64,000 nt of DNA from Desulfonatronum sp. (GTDB taxonomy: Bacteria; Desulfobacterota; Desulfovibrionia; Desulfovibrionales; Desulfonatronaceae), in assembly GCA_011049455.1 (NCBI GenBank), contig DSBL01000082.1, forward strand, positions 1-64,000. The letters are read 5' to 3'. Under the pieces are notes generated by a model that saw only the letters and a program-made list of their open reading frames with translations, was not told the DNA's origin and searched no databases. Shown here piece by piece: positions 6,676 through 16,688 of this stretch (position 1 is the stretch's first letter; each line of letters opens with the position of its first letter). The position numbers and the translations under genes are program-made.

Positions 6676-9267
6676 TCAGCGCTGAAACGAATAATTTTCC
6701 TTGAAAAACTGCTCCACATACCAGGGGATCTGTTCCTCGTCGGAAAGGACCATGTCCAATAGGCGCACCGAGCCCAGCAGGCGACCCAATTGATCCAGTT
6801 TGTCCTCCATGCGCGGTCGGTCGTATTTCCGGATTTCCGCACGCACCATGTCTCCCTTGATTTCAGTGCGCAGACCCAACCGGCGCAATACAGCCGCGAT
6901 CATCTGCGCTCGTCGAGTGCGCCGGGACACGTCTGCGGCCCCGCCCTTGAACGAAAAGGTGATGTAATTGTCGTTTACGTTTTCGCCGCAAAAGGCGTCG
7001 ATGGTCACGAAGTGATAGCCCAGCCGGGCACTGTAGTTCAGATATTCTTTGGAGATGATGGCATAATTCGGGCCGCCCATGGGCGCTTCGCGCTGGGGAT
7101 CGTTGAGCACGGTCTCGGCGATGATCGAGGCGAAACCGGTCAAATGCACGCCCACCGGTCCGACCCAGTGCACGCCTGGATGGGACATCCCCCGCAACAG
7201 GGCCAGAAACGGTCGGGAAACGATGGTTTCCTCCCGGACAACATCGCCTTCGGAAGCCCCCTTGAATCCGCCACCCAGATCAAGAACATAGGTGTTCAGC
7301 GGCAGGGAGGTCTGCAGTCGCAAGGCTCGGTTCTTGTCCTCCCGAATGTCTTCGCCCAGGCGGAACATTTCAGTCATGGCCTTTTCATGGACGAAGCGGA
7401 CCACGTCGTGCAGGGTCAGACATCCTTCGGGGCGGAAATCCTCGCGCTTGGGGTCGATCAGATGCAAAGGCACGACTTTTTTTAGTGTTTCCTTTACCAG
7501 GCGAAACAAAGGGCTGCCTTTCATCATGTTGGTGCGAGGCTTGGAGCGCGTCAGGGCGCTCACTGTTCCGGCGTAGACCACTCGGCGTGAGGCGTCCAGA
7601 GTGATCTCCTCCCCGTGGGGCAGAATATGGGTGCCCTTTTCCACGCCAACCAGGGTTGGCAGGCCGAATTCCCGAGCCACTGCAGCCATGTGACCGGCCA
7701 CGCTGCCCACATCCGTGATGATGCCCCTGATTTTGCTCATTAAGGGCACATACATGGGCGAGGTCTGGGCAGTCACCAAGATCGCGCCCTCAGGCACAGC
7801 GGAAAGGTTGTGGTCGGATTTCAGGACAAAAGCCGGTCCGCTGGCAGCCCCGGCCGAGGCAGTCACCCCTCCGGACAAGAGAATTTCATGGCTGGCGGCG
7901 GTTGCTCTCCCATCCTTCTTGTGCGCATCGGCTCGATCCTCGGTTTCCAATTGGTCCAGGTCCTTCAAATTCAGCGGCCGAGCCTGAAGGACAAACAGCT
8001 TGCCGGACTGGTCAACGGCCCACTCGATGTCCAGGGGCTGTTTGTAGTGTTTTTCCAGGGCCTTGCCGTGGCTTGCCAGCAGCCGGATTTCGTCCTGTTC
8101 CAGACACGATCGCTCTGCCTTTGACGCTTCAACGCTCACCTCGGCCAGTCCACCTTCCGGGCTCATGACCAGCTGCTGGTGTTTGGCCGCAACTTTGGAC
8201 TCCAACACTTCGAGGTCCTTTTTGCCGATCTTCCAGCAATCCGTGGGCATGGAACCGTCCACCACGCTCACTCCCAGCCCCCAGGCCGCGCTGACGATCA
8301 TGGTTTCCGCACGCGGGGCGTTGGGATCCACGGTATAGAGAACGCCGCTGGAACGGGCGTTGACCATGTTCAGACACAAGACGCACATGATCATGTCCTG
8401 GTCCCGATAGCCCACGCTTCGCCGGTAAAAAACAGCGCGAGGGTTGTACATGCTGGCCATGACCTGCTTGTACGCCTTGATAATGTTTTTGTCCGTGACG
8501 TTAAGCACCGTGGAATGCTGTCCGGCGAAGGAGGAATCAGAGTCTTCACCGGTGGCGCTGCTGCGTACGGCCAAGCGCGTGTCCGAGCCGAAGTTCCTGA
8601 ACAGCTGACAGGTTTCGTAAAGAATTCGATTTTTCAGTTCTTCGGGAAGGGGCGCGGCCATGATCCGTTCCTGTACGACTCGACAGGCTGTTTCCAATTG
8701 ATTCGTGTCCGCGATGTCCAATCCCTTGAACTGCTCGCGGATTACGTCGTAGAGCTTGCTGGTGCGCAAAAAATGATGTCCGGCGTAGGCCGTGACGGCA
8801 AACCCACGGGGCGTGGGCAATCCCGCCCGGTTGGCGATTTCTCCCAGATTGGCCGCCTTGCCGCCGACCTGCTCCTGGTTTTCACGGCTTAACGCGGCCA
8901 GCGGCATGACCAGGCAGGAGCGCTCCAGTTTCCTCTGGCGTGACAACCCGTGCAGCACCTGAACGCCGATTTTTTCCGCGGCAGTGAAAAGGCTCGGGTA
9001 CTTGCCCTGGGAGAGGGCATTCAAGTCCTCGGCCAATTCGTAAACCACACCGACCAGCTCCTCGCAACGCCCCAGGACTTCCTCAAAAGTGAAAGGGCGC
9101 TGGGCAAAGAGGAGATTTTCCAGATCATTGATGATTTCCAGGGCCTTGTGGTTGTGCCCGAGCAGCTGCTTGAAATATTGATATTTGCGTTGGGACTCCG
9201 ACTCATCCCCGGCAACGCGCATGGCGATTTTGCTTTTTTGAAAAAGCTGATCTAAAAATTTGAACAT
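6676..9267 (-). CDS. PEP/pyruvate-binding protein, PEP-synthase-like, without TIM barrel
   Basis: 863 aa. An N-terminal helical segment of about 130 residues precedes a PPDK_N-type ATP-grasp domain (QVGGKAANLGEI, AVRSSATGEDSDSSFAGQH). A PEP-utiliser phosphohistidine domain follows (ITDVGSVAGHMAAVARE, His near residue 525). The C-terminal PEP/pyruvate TIM barrel of PpsA is absent; instead about 250 residues (with LDLGGGFKG and GGPNYAIISKEYLN) match no domain I can name. It may transfer phosphate between ATP and a phosphohistidine, but the substrate is unknown. Divergent from pyrB; relatives recur in Desulfovibrionales. Confidence 0.8.
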   Translation of the reverse strand: MFKFLDQLFQKSKIAMRVAGDESESQRKYQYFKQLLGHNHKALEIINDLENLLFAQRPFTFEEVLGRCEELVGVVYELAEDLNALSQGKYPSLFTAAEKIGVQVLHGLSRQRKLERSCLVMPLAALSRENQEQVGGKAANLGEIANRAGLPTPRGFAVTAYAGHHFLRTSKLYDVIREQFKGLDIADTNQLETACRVVQERIMAAPLPEELKNRILYETCQLFRNFGSDTRLAVRSSATGEDSDSSFAGQHSTVLNVTDKNIIKAYKQVMASMYNPRAVFYRRSVGYRDQDMIMCVLCLNMVNARSSGVLYTVDPNAPRAETMIVSAAWGLGVSVVDGSMPTDCWKIGKKDLEVLESKVAAKHQQLVMSPEGGLAEVSVEASKAERSCLEQDEIRLLASHGKALEKHYKQPLDIEWAVDQSGKLFVLQARPLNLKDLDQLETEDRADAHKKDGRATAASHEILLSGGVTASAGAASGPAFVLKSDHNLSAVPEGAILVTAQTSPMYVPLMSKIRGIITDVGSVAGHMAAVAREFGLPTLVGVEKGTHILPHGEEITLDASRRVVYAGTVSALTRSKPRTNMMKGSPLFRLVKETLKKVVPLHLIDPKREDFRPEGCLTLHDVVRFVHEKAMTEMFRLGEDIREDKNRALRLQTSLPLNTYVLDLGGGFKGASEGDVVREETIVSRPFLALLRGMSHPGVHWVGPVGVHLTGFASIIAETVLNDPQREAPMGGPNYAIISKEYLNYSARLGYHFVTIDAFCGENVNDNYITFSFKGGAADVSRRTRRAQMIAAVLRRLGLRTEIKGDMVRAEIRKYDRPRMEDKLDQLGRLLGSVRLLDMVLSDEEQIPWYVEQFFKENYSFQR

Positions 9268-9476
9268 ATCCAGAATGGTTTGATTTTGCGAGCAAAGCTT
9301 TATTGGGGAGCGGACTCAAAAAATAAATATACTCCCGATCTTGTTGAATGACAACAATGATTCATGCGAATCGGCTCGAAGCGGCCTCGAATTCCCTCTG
9401 GAATACTGGAGCGTTTTCGGATAGGTACATGGAGCGCCCCACATTACACCTTTATTTTTCCAAAACAGGAACGGTT

Positions 9477-10418
9477 ATGCTTTGGCCCCACAAGGATCTG
9501 CTCTGCATTTCCCAGCTGACACCAGCGGAAATCCTGCATGTATTCGAGATGGCCAGACGTTTCGCGGAGATCAATTCCCGGCCCATAAAAAAAGTCCCCA
9601 CGCTCAAGGGCAAAACCGTGGTGCTCTTTTTTGTCGAGCCCAGCACCCGTACGAAAACCTCTTTTGACATTGCCGGCAAACGTCTTTCCGCGGATACCTA
9701 TTCCCTGACAGCGTCAACCAGCAGTCTGCGCAAGGGCGAAAATCTGAAGGATTCGGCCCTGACCCTGCAGGCCATGCATCCGGACGCCCTTGTCCTGCGC
9801 CATCAGCAGAGCGGGGCTGCGGCGTTTTTGGCCCGGCGCCTCTCCTGTTCGGTGATCAACGCCGGGGACGGCTGGCATGCCCATCCCACCCAGGCTCTTT
9901 TGGACGGATTCACCCTGAGCGAAATCTGGGGTGAGGCCATGACCGGCAAGAATATTTTGATTGTGGGCGATATTGCCCATAGTCGGGTGGCCCGGTCCGA
10001 TGTGCAGCTGTTTACCTCTTTGGGCATGAATGTGAGGCTGTGCGCGCCGAAAACCCTGTTGCCCTCGGGCGTGGATGGTTGGCCGGTGGAGGTCGTGCCT
10101 GATTTGACGGCAGCCAGCAGAGGCATGGACGCCGTGATCTGCCTGCGTCTGCAGTTGGAGCGCCAGCAAGCCGGACTGCTTCCGGATCTTCGAGAATACG
10201 CCCGCCATTTTGGATTAACCGCCGCGCATCTTCGTCTGGCCAATCCAGGAGTGCGGGTGATGCACCCCGGCCCTATGAATCGCGGCGTTGAAATCGACGC
10301 GGCCTTGGCCGATGGAGAACAAAGTTTGATTTTGGACCAGGTTTCCGCCGGCGTGGCCACGCGCATGGCCTTGCTGTTTCTCTATCTGACCCGCAAAGAC
10401 CAGACCGGGGAGGAATGA
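9477..10418 (+). CDS. pyrB: Aspartate carbamoyltransferase catalytic subunit
   Basis: 313 aa from the ATG at 9477, chosen over the track start 9348 because AGGA sits 6 nt upstream and [15 protein letters not shown] matches the family N-terminus; the 43 extra residues look non-homologous. Carbamoyl-phosphate motif STRTKTSF (variant of STRTRTSF), the [11 protein letters not shown] loop and [13 protein letters not shown] are all present. It condenses carbamoyl phosphate with aspartate. No pyrI regulatory subunit is nearby. pyrC overlaps its end by 4 bp. Confidence 0.95.
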   Translation: MLWPHKDLLCISQLTPAEILHVFEMARRFAEINSRPIKKVPTLKGKTVVLFFVEPSTRTKTSFDIAGKRLSADTYSLTASTSSLRKGENLKDSALTLQAMHPDALVLRHQQSGAAAFLARRLSCSVINAGDGWHAHPTQALLDGFTLSEIWGEAMTGKNILIVGDIAHSRVARSDVQLFTSLGMNVRLCAPKTLLPSGVDGWPVEVVPDLTAASRGMDAVICLRLQLERQQAGLLPDLREYARHFGLTAAHLRLANPGVRVMHPGPMNRGVEIDAALADGEQSLILDQVSAGVATRMALLFLYLTRKDQTGEE

Positions 10419-11704
10419 CCATGTCCGGACCGGATTTGATTGTGAACAATGCCTTGTGGCAGGGGGACATGGTGGACGTCTGGGTCGATCAAGGACGCAT
10501 CCTGCGGTTTGCCCCTGTCGGAGAGGTCGGACCCGTCTGCCGCAAGATCGACGGCCACGGAGCACTGCTGCTGCCCGGTCTGGTTGACGGCCATGTGCAT
10601 TTGCGCGAACCCGGCTTCGAGTACAAGGAGGACATTGCCTCGGGCTTGGCCGCTGCCGCCGGCGGAGGATTTCGCGCGGTTCTGGCCATGGCCAACACCA
10701 ATCCGGTCAACGACAGCGCGGCCGTGACCACCTTTATGCTGGATCAAGCTTTTCGGTCCCATCCCCACGGTCCGCTTCTGCATCCGGTGGGAGCGCTGAC
10801 CAGGAATCTGGAGGGACAGGAACTGGCGCCCCTGGCCGAACTGTCCGAGGCCGGTTGCAAGGCCTTGTCCAACGACGGCATGCCCGTGTCCAATCCGGAC
10901 CTGTTCCGCAGGGCCTTGGAATACGCCTCGGACTTGGGGTTGCCGGTCATCGACCATTGCGAGGATCCGCATCTGGCCACTGGAGCGGTCATGAACGAGG
11001 GTCGAGTCAGCGGACTCATGGGCCTCAAAGGACAGCCCGTGGTGGCCGAGAGTCTGCATGTGGCCCGGGACATTCTGATGGCCGAATATCTAAATTTGCC
11101 CGTGCATCTGGCGCATATCAGCTGCCGCCAATCCGTGGAATTGATCGCCTGGGCCAAACAACGGGGAGTACGCATTACGGCCGAGACCTGTCCACATTAT
11201 CTGTTATGGACCGAGGACATGGTGGAGGGCTACAACACCCTGGCCAAGGTCAATCCGCCGCTGCGCACCGCGGATGACGTGGAAGCCTTGCGCCAAGCCG
11301 TTCGTCAGGGGATCATCGACATCCTGGTCACGGACCACGCTCCACACGCGGACCATGAGAAGGAAGCCCCCATGGACGACGCGCCCAACGGCATCAGCGG
11401 CCTGGACACGGCCTTGTCTTTGAGTTGGACCCTGGTGCAGCGGGGCATTCTTGTTTTGGACGATCTCTGCCGGCTGTGGTCCCGACGCCCCGCGGAAATT
11501 TTTTCCCTGCGCAAAAACAGCCTCGCGCCGGGCGATCCCGCGGATTTTCTTTTATTCGACCCTGACGCGACCTGGACCGTTACGCCGCAAATCTTGCGTT
11601 CCAAGGGCAAGAACACTCCCTGCCTCGGCCAAACCCTGCCCGGGCGGGTCAGGCTTAATGTGGTTGACGGCCATACTGTTTTTCATGACGCCACTGTTCC
11701 ATAA
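10415..11704 (+). CDS. pyrC: Dihydroorotase
   Basis: 429 aa class I dihydroorotase. Metal ligands are in [10 protein letters not shown] near the N-terminus, [15 protein letters not shown] and the catalytic VTDHAPH. It cyclises carbamoyl-aspartate to dihydroorotate. The ATGA overlap with pyrB indicates translational coupling. Together with pyrB, pyrK and pyrD most of the de novo UMP pathway lies within 7 kb, interrupted only by the minus-strand PEP-binding gene. Confidence 0.96.
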   Translation: MTMSGPDLIVNNALWQGDMVDVWVDQGRILRFAPVGEVGPVCRKIDGHGALLLPGLVDGHVHLREPGFEYKEDIASGLAAAAGGGFRAVLAMANTNPVNDSAAVTTFMLDQAFRSHPHGPLLHPVGALTRNLEGQELAPLAELSEAGCKALSNDGMPVSNPDLFRRALEYASDLGLPVIDHCEDPHLATGAVMNEGRVSGLMGLKGQPVVAESLHVARDILMAEYLNLPVHLAHISCRQSVELIAWAKQRGVRITAETCPHYLLWTEDMVEGYNTLAKVNPPLRTADDVEALRQAVRQGIIDILVTDHAPHADHEKEAPMDDAPNGISGLDTALSLSWTLVQRGILVLDDLCRLWSRRPAEIFSLRKNSLAPGDPADFLLFDPDATWTVTPQILRSKGKNTPCLGQTLPGRVRLNVVDGHTVFHDATVP

Positions 11705-11713
11705 GGAGAATTC

Positions 11714-13045
11714 ATGTCCCAACCCTTGAAGGATGCCGTGGGCATCTGCAAGACCATCATGCGCAACGGTTTTGACGCCTACGTGATCAACGCCAGGCTG
11801 CAGGAAAAGATCCTGGAAACAGGCAAGGAACGCGAGGTGGATATCTGCTGCGACGCGGATTTTGAGGATCTGAGCAAACTTTTCCCCCTTCTTGAGCCCA
11901 TTGGGGCGCCCAACCTGGTGGGCACGCTCAAGGAGGGCGACGTCCTGATCCGCATCTACCCGGCGGACACCGAAGAAGGATCCTATCCGGAATCCTCCCT
12001 GGCCCGGTTCACCCCTGGGATGCTCAAGGCCTTGGAGCAAACCGACGGCGGACTGCCTTTGGAATTGGCCTGTCCGTACATGCCTCGATCCGTGGAGCTC
12101 TACGACGGCTTCGCCGATATCGGCGAGGGCCTGATCCGCTTTCAAGGACTGCCCGATGAAACCCTGAAACAAAACTATTTGCGGGCCGTGCGCGCCCTGC
12201 GATTTGCGGCCAATTTTCAGCTGCCCATTGAGCCCAACTCCTGGATGGCCATTGTCCGTTCGGCCAGGAGGGTGCTGGATTATGTTTCCATTTCGGACAT
12301 CATGGACGAATGGCGCAAGGTGGAAGCCGAGAACATGTGGTTTTTCGTGAAACTGCTTTACGACAGCACCATCCTGCATGGATTGATTCCCGAGGTGGCC
12401 GCGTTGAGCCGGGTTAAGCAGGTCAAGAACCCGGAGGAAGGGGAGGAACTGGTTCTGGATCACACCTTGGAACTGATGCGCCGCTATCCAGAGGAATTGC
12501 CTTATGATTGGTACGGGGCCATGGCCTGCCTGTTTCACGACGTGGGCAAGCTTTATGCCGCGGAGTATTTTGCCGGCCAGTGGACTTTTTACCACCACCA
12601 TCGCATCGGCGCCAAAGTGACCCGCAAGATCCTGATGCGCCTAAGGTTTTTGCCCGAGGACATCGACATGATCTGTCACCTGGTGCGCCATCACATGCGC
12701 TTTCACTTCATGCTCACGGACCGGGGCATTCGCCGCTTCGTGGCCCTGAACGACTATCCCCGGCTGATTGAAATCACCCGGGCGGACATCAAGGCCCGCA
12801 ACGGCTCCTACAAGGAATTCAACCACAACATGAAAATGCTGGAACGCGCCGCGATTCCGGAGGAAGCCCTGGAACCGCTGCTCAACGGCCACGAAATCAT
12901 GGAATTCGCGGAAATCAAGCCTGGTCCGGCCGTGGGATTGATCCGCGAGGCCCTGCTTCAGGCCCAGATCGCCGGCGACGTGACTTCCGTGCCCGAAGCC
13001 GTGGAATTCGTGCGCAGCTACGGTCAACGGGAGAAACTGCACTGA
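11714..13045 (+). CDS. HD-domain protein with degenerate CCA-type nucleotidyltransferase domain
   Basis: 443 aa. The N-terminal half follows the poly(A) polymerase/CCA-adding fold, including the segment LKQNYLRAVRALRFAANF, but the catalytic signatures have drifted: the usual VGGxVRD is VINARLQEK and the DxD pair reads EVD in REVDICCDAD. The C-terminal half is an HD phosphohydrolase (LFHDVGKL; later HHHRIGA and LVRHHMRF). It is likely a hydrolase with a non-catalytic RNA- or nucleotide-binding module. SD AAGGAG precedes the ATG. It lies between pyrC and rlmN, only 9 and 7 nt away. Confidence 0.8.
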   Translation: MSQPLKDAVGICKTIMRNGFDAYVINARLQEKILETGKEREVDICCDADFEDLSKLFPLLEPIGAPNLVGTLKEGDVLIRIYPADTEEGSYPESSLARFTPGMLKALEQTDGGLPLELACPYMPRSVELYDGFADIGEGLIRFQGLPDETLKQNYLRAVRALRFAANFQLPIEPNSWMAIVRSARRVLDYVSISDIMDEWRKVEAENMWFFVKLLYDSTILHGLIPEVAALSRVKQVKNPEEGEELVLDHTLELMRRYPEELPYDWYGAMACLFHDVGKLYAAEYFAGQWTFYHHHRIGAKVTRKILMRLRFLPEDIDMICHLVRHHMRFHFMLTDRGIRRFVALNDYPRLIEITRADIKARNGSYKEFNHNMKMLERAAIPEEALEPLLNGHEIMEFAEIKPGPAVGLIREALLQAQIAGDVTSVPEAVEFVRSYGQREKLH

Positions 13046-13052
13046 CAGGCCC

Positions 13053-14096
13053 TTGAAGAATCTCCTCGACTTGACCCTGACCGAATTGGAGCGGTTTTGC
13101 GATGTTCTGGGCGAGCCGCCATTCCGGGCCCTGCAGATTTGGCAATGGCTGTGGCAGAAGCACGCCCGCGACTTTGCGACGATGACCAACGTCTCCAAGG
13201 AGTTGCGGCAACGCCTGGCCAGGATTGCGGTGATTGCGTGGCCGGAAGTGGTTCGAACCCAGACCAGCAGCGACGGCACGATCAAGTTTCTGCTGGCCCT
13301 AGTGGACAACCAGCGCATTGAAACCGTGCTCATCCCTGAAAAGGATCATTATACTCAATGTCTGTCATCGCAAGTTGGGTGCGCCTTGGGTTGCACTTTT
13401 TGCGCCACGGGGCAGATGGGCCTGGCTCGCAACCTGGGGTTGGCGGAGATTCTGGGCCAGATTCTGGTGGCCCAGAAATACCTGGCCGGCAGCGGCTCGG
13501 ATCTGAAACTGCGCAATCTGGTGTTCATGGGCATGGGCGAGCCCCTGCTCAACTGGACCAATGTCCGCCGAGCACTGGAATCCCTGCATCATCCCCTGGG
13601 CATGAATTTTTCAAGGCGGCGCATCACGCTCTCCACCGTGGGCTTGCCCCATGTTCTGCATGAACTGGGCACCTCGGGGCTGGCCAGCTTGGCTGTGTCC
13701 CTGCACGCCCCTAATCAGGAATTGCGCGCCCGGATCATGCCCAAGGCGGCTCGCTACCCTCTGGATGAACTGATTCGAGATTTGGAAACCTATCCGCTTC
13801 AGCCCAGGCGAAAAATCACCATTGAATACGTCCTGTTGGGCGGGGTCAACGACAGTCTGAGCCATGCCCGGGATTTGGTCCGCCTGCTGAACAAGATCAA
13901 GGTCAAGATCAACCTGATTCCCTTTCACCCGTCTCCCGAACTGCCTTATGACGCCCCGGACATGGGCAGGGTCCTGGACTTTGAGGCCCTGCTCAAAACC
14001 AAGGGCTTGCCCGCGACCTTGCGCAAAAGCAAGGGGCAGGATATTGTAGCAGCCTGTGGGCAATTGCTTGTCCAGAGCCGAACTCAGGCGTTTTGA
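13053..14096 (+). CDS. rlmN: 23S rRNA (adenine-2503-C2)/tRNA methyltransferase
   Basis: 347 aa radical SAM enzyme with the cluster motif CALGCTFCATG, the glycine-rich GMGEPLLN, and the C-terminal catalytic cysteine in DIVAACGQL. It methylates A2503 of 23S rRNA and A37 of some tRNAs. It starts with TTG, 7 nt after the preceding gene, so it probably ends the pyrB-pyrC-HD operon. Length is typical. Confidence 0.96.
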   Translation: MKNLLDLTLTELERFCDVLGEPPFRALQIWQWLWQKHARDFATMTNVSKELRQRLARIAVIAWPEVVRTQTSSDGTIKFLLALVDNQRIETVLIPEKDHYTQCLSSQVGCALGCTFCATGQMGLARNLGLAEILGQILVAQKYLAGSGSDLKLRNLVFMGMGEPLLNWTNVRRALESLHHPLGMNFSRRRITLSTVGLPHVLHELGTSGLASLAVSLHAPNQELRARIMPKAARYPLDELIRDLETYPLQPRRKITIEYVLLGGVNDSLSHARDLVRLLNKIKVKINLIPFHPSPELPYDAPDMGRVLDFEALLKTKGLPATLRKSKGQDIVAACGQLLVQSRTQAF

Positions 14097-14168
14097 CCTC
14101 GAATCATCCGGACCTTTGACTGGTCTTGCTGTTTTTCCCGCGATGAAAAAATTTCAACAGGAGTAGCC

Positions 14169-14540
14169 GTGAAGCCTGATTTTGCAAAATGCGGGGGCTT
14201 GGTGCCCGCCATTGTTCAGGACGTGAAAAGCCTGGAAGTGCTCATGCTGGCCTATATGAGTGAGGAGGCATGGGAAAAGACCCTGGCCTCGGGGGAAGCC
14301 CATTTCTACAGCCGCAGCCGCCAAAAACTCTGGCACAAGGGTGCCACGTCCGGTCATATCCAGAAGGTTCGCGCCGTGCGCCTGGACTGCGACGCGGACA
14401 CGGTTTTGCTGCTGGTGGAACAGGTGGGGAATGCCGCCTGCCACGAGGGCTACCGTTCCTGCTTTTTCAGGGAGCTGGACGCTGGCGATTGGAAAATTTG
14501 CGTTCCGAAGGTTTTTGATCCCAAGGAGGTTTACAAATAA
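14169..14540 (+). CDS. hisI: Phosphoribosyl-AMP cyclohydrolase
   Basis: 123 aa from a GTG start with AGGAG about 6 nt upstream. Typical motifs are [33 protein letters not shown] and the metal-binding DCDAD; the conserved cysteines lie in [13 protein letters not shown]. It opens the ring of phosphoribosyl-AMP in histidine synthesis. It is not fused to HisE. hisG begins at the next nucleotide, so the two are surely co-transcribed. Confidence 0.95.
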   Translation: MKPDFAKCGGLVPAIVQDVKSLEVLMLAYMSEEAWEKTLASGEAHFYSRSRQKLWHKGATSGHIQKVRAVRLDCDADTVLLLVEQVGNAACHEGYRSCFFRELDAGDWKICVPKVFDPKEVYK

Positions 14541-15425
14541 ATGGCAGCAAACAGCGATCAACTCAAACTAGGCATCCCCAAAGGCTCCCTGCAGGATGCG
14601 ACCATCAATCTTTTCGCCCGCTCCGGCTGGAAGATCCACCTGCATCATCGCAATTACTTTCCGGAAATCAACGACCCGGCCATTCAGTGCAGCATCTGCC
14701 GGGCTCAGGAAATGGCTCGCTACGTCGAGGCCGGGACCCTGGACGCCGGGTTGACCGGCAAGGACTGGATCATGGAATACGAATCCGATGTCCATGTGGT
14801 CTCGGATTTGGTCTACTCCAAAGTCAGCTCCAGGCCCGCGCGCTGGGTTTTGGCCGTAGCCGGGGAGTCGCCTTACCGTCGACCCGAAGATTTGGCCGGG
14901 AAAAAAATTTCCACGGAGCTGGTCAATTTTACCCAGCGCTATTTTCAGTCCGCGGGAATCCCGGTGACCGTGGAGTTCTCCTGGGGCGCCACCGAAGCCA
15001 AGGTTGTCGAGGGCTTGGCCGATGCCATTGTCGAGGTCACGGAAACCGGATCAACCATCAAGGCCCATGGTCTGCGCATCATCGCTGAAATGATGCAGAC
15101 CAACACGCAGTTCATCGCCAACAAAAAGGCTTGGGATAATCCTATCAAAAGGGCCAAGATCGAGCAGATCGACATGATGCTCAAGGGCGCGCTCAGGGCT
15201 GAAAAGCTGGTCGGCCTGAAAATGAACGTGCCCCAGGCACGCATCGAGGGGATCATGGAAACTTTGCCCAGCCTGAATTCACCGACGGTCGCCCACCTGC
15301 ACAACAGCGACTGGCTGTCCGTGGAGGTCATTGTCCAGGAGGACGTGGTCCGGGAACTTATCCCGAACTTGGCGCGCATGGGGGCTGAGGGCATCATCGA
15401 ATATTCGCTGAACAAGGTGATTTGA
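14541..15425 (+). CDS. hisG: ATP phosphoribosyltransferase (long form)
   Basis: 294 aa, the hexameric long form with a C-terminal ACT-like regulatory domain (about residues 210-290), so no HisZ is needed. Motifs seen: [20 protein letters not shown], and the PRPP loop [18 protein letters not shown]. It catalyses the first, feedback-inhibited step of histidine synthesis. It follows hisI with no gap; AAGGAG precedes the ATG inside the end of hisI. Confidence 0.96.
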   Translation: MAANSDQLKLGIPKGSLQDATINLFARSGWKIHLHHRNYFPEINDPAIQCSICRAQEMARYVEAGTLDAGLTGKDWIMEYESDVHVVSDLVYSKVSSRPARWVLAVAGESPYRRPEDLAGKKISTELVNFTQRYFQSAGIPVTVEFSWGATEAKVVEGLADAIVEVTETGSTIKAHGLRIIAEMMQTNTQFIANKKAWDNPIKRAKIEQIDMMLKGALRAEKLVGLKMNVPQARIEGIMETLPSLNSPTVAHLHNSDWLSVEVIVQEDVVRELIPNLARMGAEGIIEYSLNKVI

Positions 15426-15496
15426 GCCGACGCGCAGCGTCACTGTCGAGGCCGGAAGTGCGATACAAGACACGGCGTCAGGTCCGAAAGCAGACA

Positions 15497-16678
15497 ATGT
15501 TCGGTTATTTTTTGTCATTCGCCTGCATTTCTTTCTTGGGAGTTATTATGCTCCTGGCCGGATGTGCAGGTCACCAGACCAAACGCGGCGATGAGCGCGT
15601 CAGCAACCGGGAAATGGAGATACGCTTGGACTTGGCCGAGGCCTATCTGCGCAATGGCGAACATCGCTTGGCCCTGCAGGAATTGAGTTCAATCCAGTCT
15701 CAGGCCCAATTCCTGCCGCGTTTCCACTTTTGTCTGGGCTATACCGAACTCATGTTGGGCAATGGAGTCGAGGCCAGCGTTGCGTTTCGAAAAGCCGTGA
15801 CCCTTGACCCGGATCATGCGGAGGCCTGGAACAATCTCGGATTGGCCCTGCTGTCCATCAACAAACCAGAACAGGCCGAGGAGGCTTTTGCCAGCGCCCT
15901 GGCCATTCCCACCTACCGTACCCCGGAAGTGCCTGCCTTGAACCTTGCCCGGTTGCATCTGGACCGCGATCGTCAGGATTTGGCCTTGCGCTATGTGCAT
16001 CTGGCCTTGGAACTGAACTGGCGCTTTACCAAGGCCTATTTGCTTGCGGCGGAAATCGAAATGGCGCGTGGCCAAACCGACCAGGCCATCGCTTTCCTTA
16101 AAAGAGGCGCTGAAGCCAACCTCAATGATCCCCAAATTTTGCTCACCTTGGCTGAATATCTTCTCCTTTCCGGCCATTTTGACCAGGCTGCGCCGTGGCT
16201 GGAGCGCCTGCTCGCCACGGCCGCCCCGGACAGCAAGGAGGCGGCAAGAGCCTTGGAATATCAACAGGCCTTGGCGCAACGACATGAGGCCTTCATGATT
16301 CAGGAAGAGGTGATCATGGAGCGTGACGTGCCGGAATTAGACCGCCTGGAACAGGCTGAGCAGGCGCCTGTTCCAGGAGTCTCTCCGGACGATCAAGACG
16401 GGAGCTTTTCCCAAAATCCTTCGGAATTTGTATATATTGTGCAGGTCGGCGGTTTTCTGGATAAAAGCAATGCCTCGAAATTCCAGGAAATCCTGAAAGC
16501 CAAGGCCTACTCGGCGGAATTGACCGAGATTTTGCGCAGGGGAAAGATTTGGCATTTGGTGTTCATTGCCGCGACACAAGACAGACTGGAAGCTGAGGGA
16601 ATAGCCAAGCAGTTCAGGAAGCGGGAAAAAATGGATGCCGTGGTGGTCAAGGTTGGACAGGGACGGTATCTGGAGTGA
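15497..16678 (+). CDS. TPR lipoprotein with C-terminal SPOR domain
   Basis: 393 aa from the ATG at 15497, which begins a signal peptide ending in the lipobox LLAGC; the longer track start at 15422 would place 25 charged residues before it. Several TPR units follow (for example HAEAWNNLGLALLSINKPEQAEEAF). An acidic linker leads to a SPOR domain (FVYIVQVGGFLDKSNASKFQEIL), which binds denuded peptidoglycan. It is probably an outer-membrane or septal scaffold, resembling PilF-type pilotins only in the TPR part. The promoter was not identified. Confidence 0.85.
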   Translation: MFGYFLSFACISFLGVIMLLAGCAGHQTKRGDERVSNREMEIRLDLAEAYLRNGEHRLALQELSSIQSQAQFLPRFHFCLGYTELMLGNGVEASVAFRKAVTLDPDHAEAWNNLGLALLSINKPEQAEEAFASALAIPTYRTPEVPALNLARLHLDRDRQDLALRYVHLALELNWRFTKAYLLAAEIEMARGQTDQAIAFLKRGAEANLNDPQILLTLAEYLLLSGHFDQAAPWLERLLATAAPDSKEAARALEYQQALAQRHEAFMIQEEVIMERDVPELDRLEQAEQAPVPGVSPDDQDGSFSQNPSEFVYIVQVGGFLDKSNASKFQEILKAKAYSAELTEILRRGKIWHLVFIAATQDRLEAEGIAKQFRKREKMDAVVVKVGQGRYLE

Positions 16679-16688
16679 CGCGTTCCGG

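Noticed and set aside
9348-9476. Upstream start for PyrB
   Set aside because: The 43 extra residues have no counterpart in the family, and ATG 9477 has a proper ribosome-binding site.
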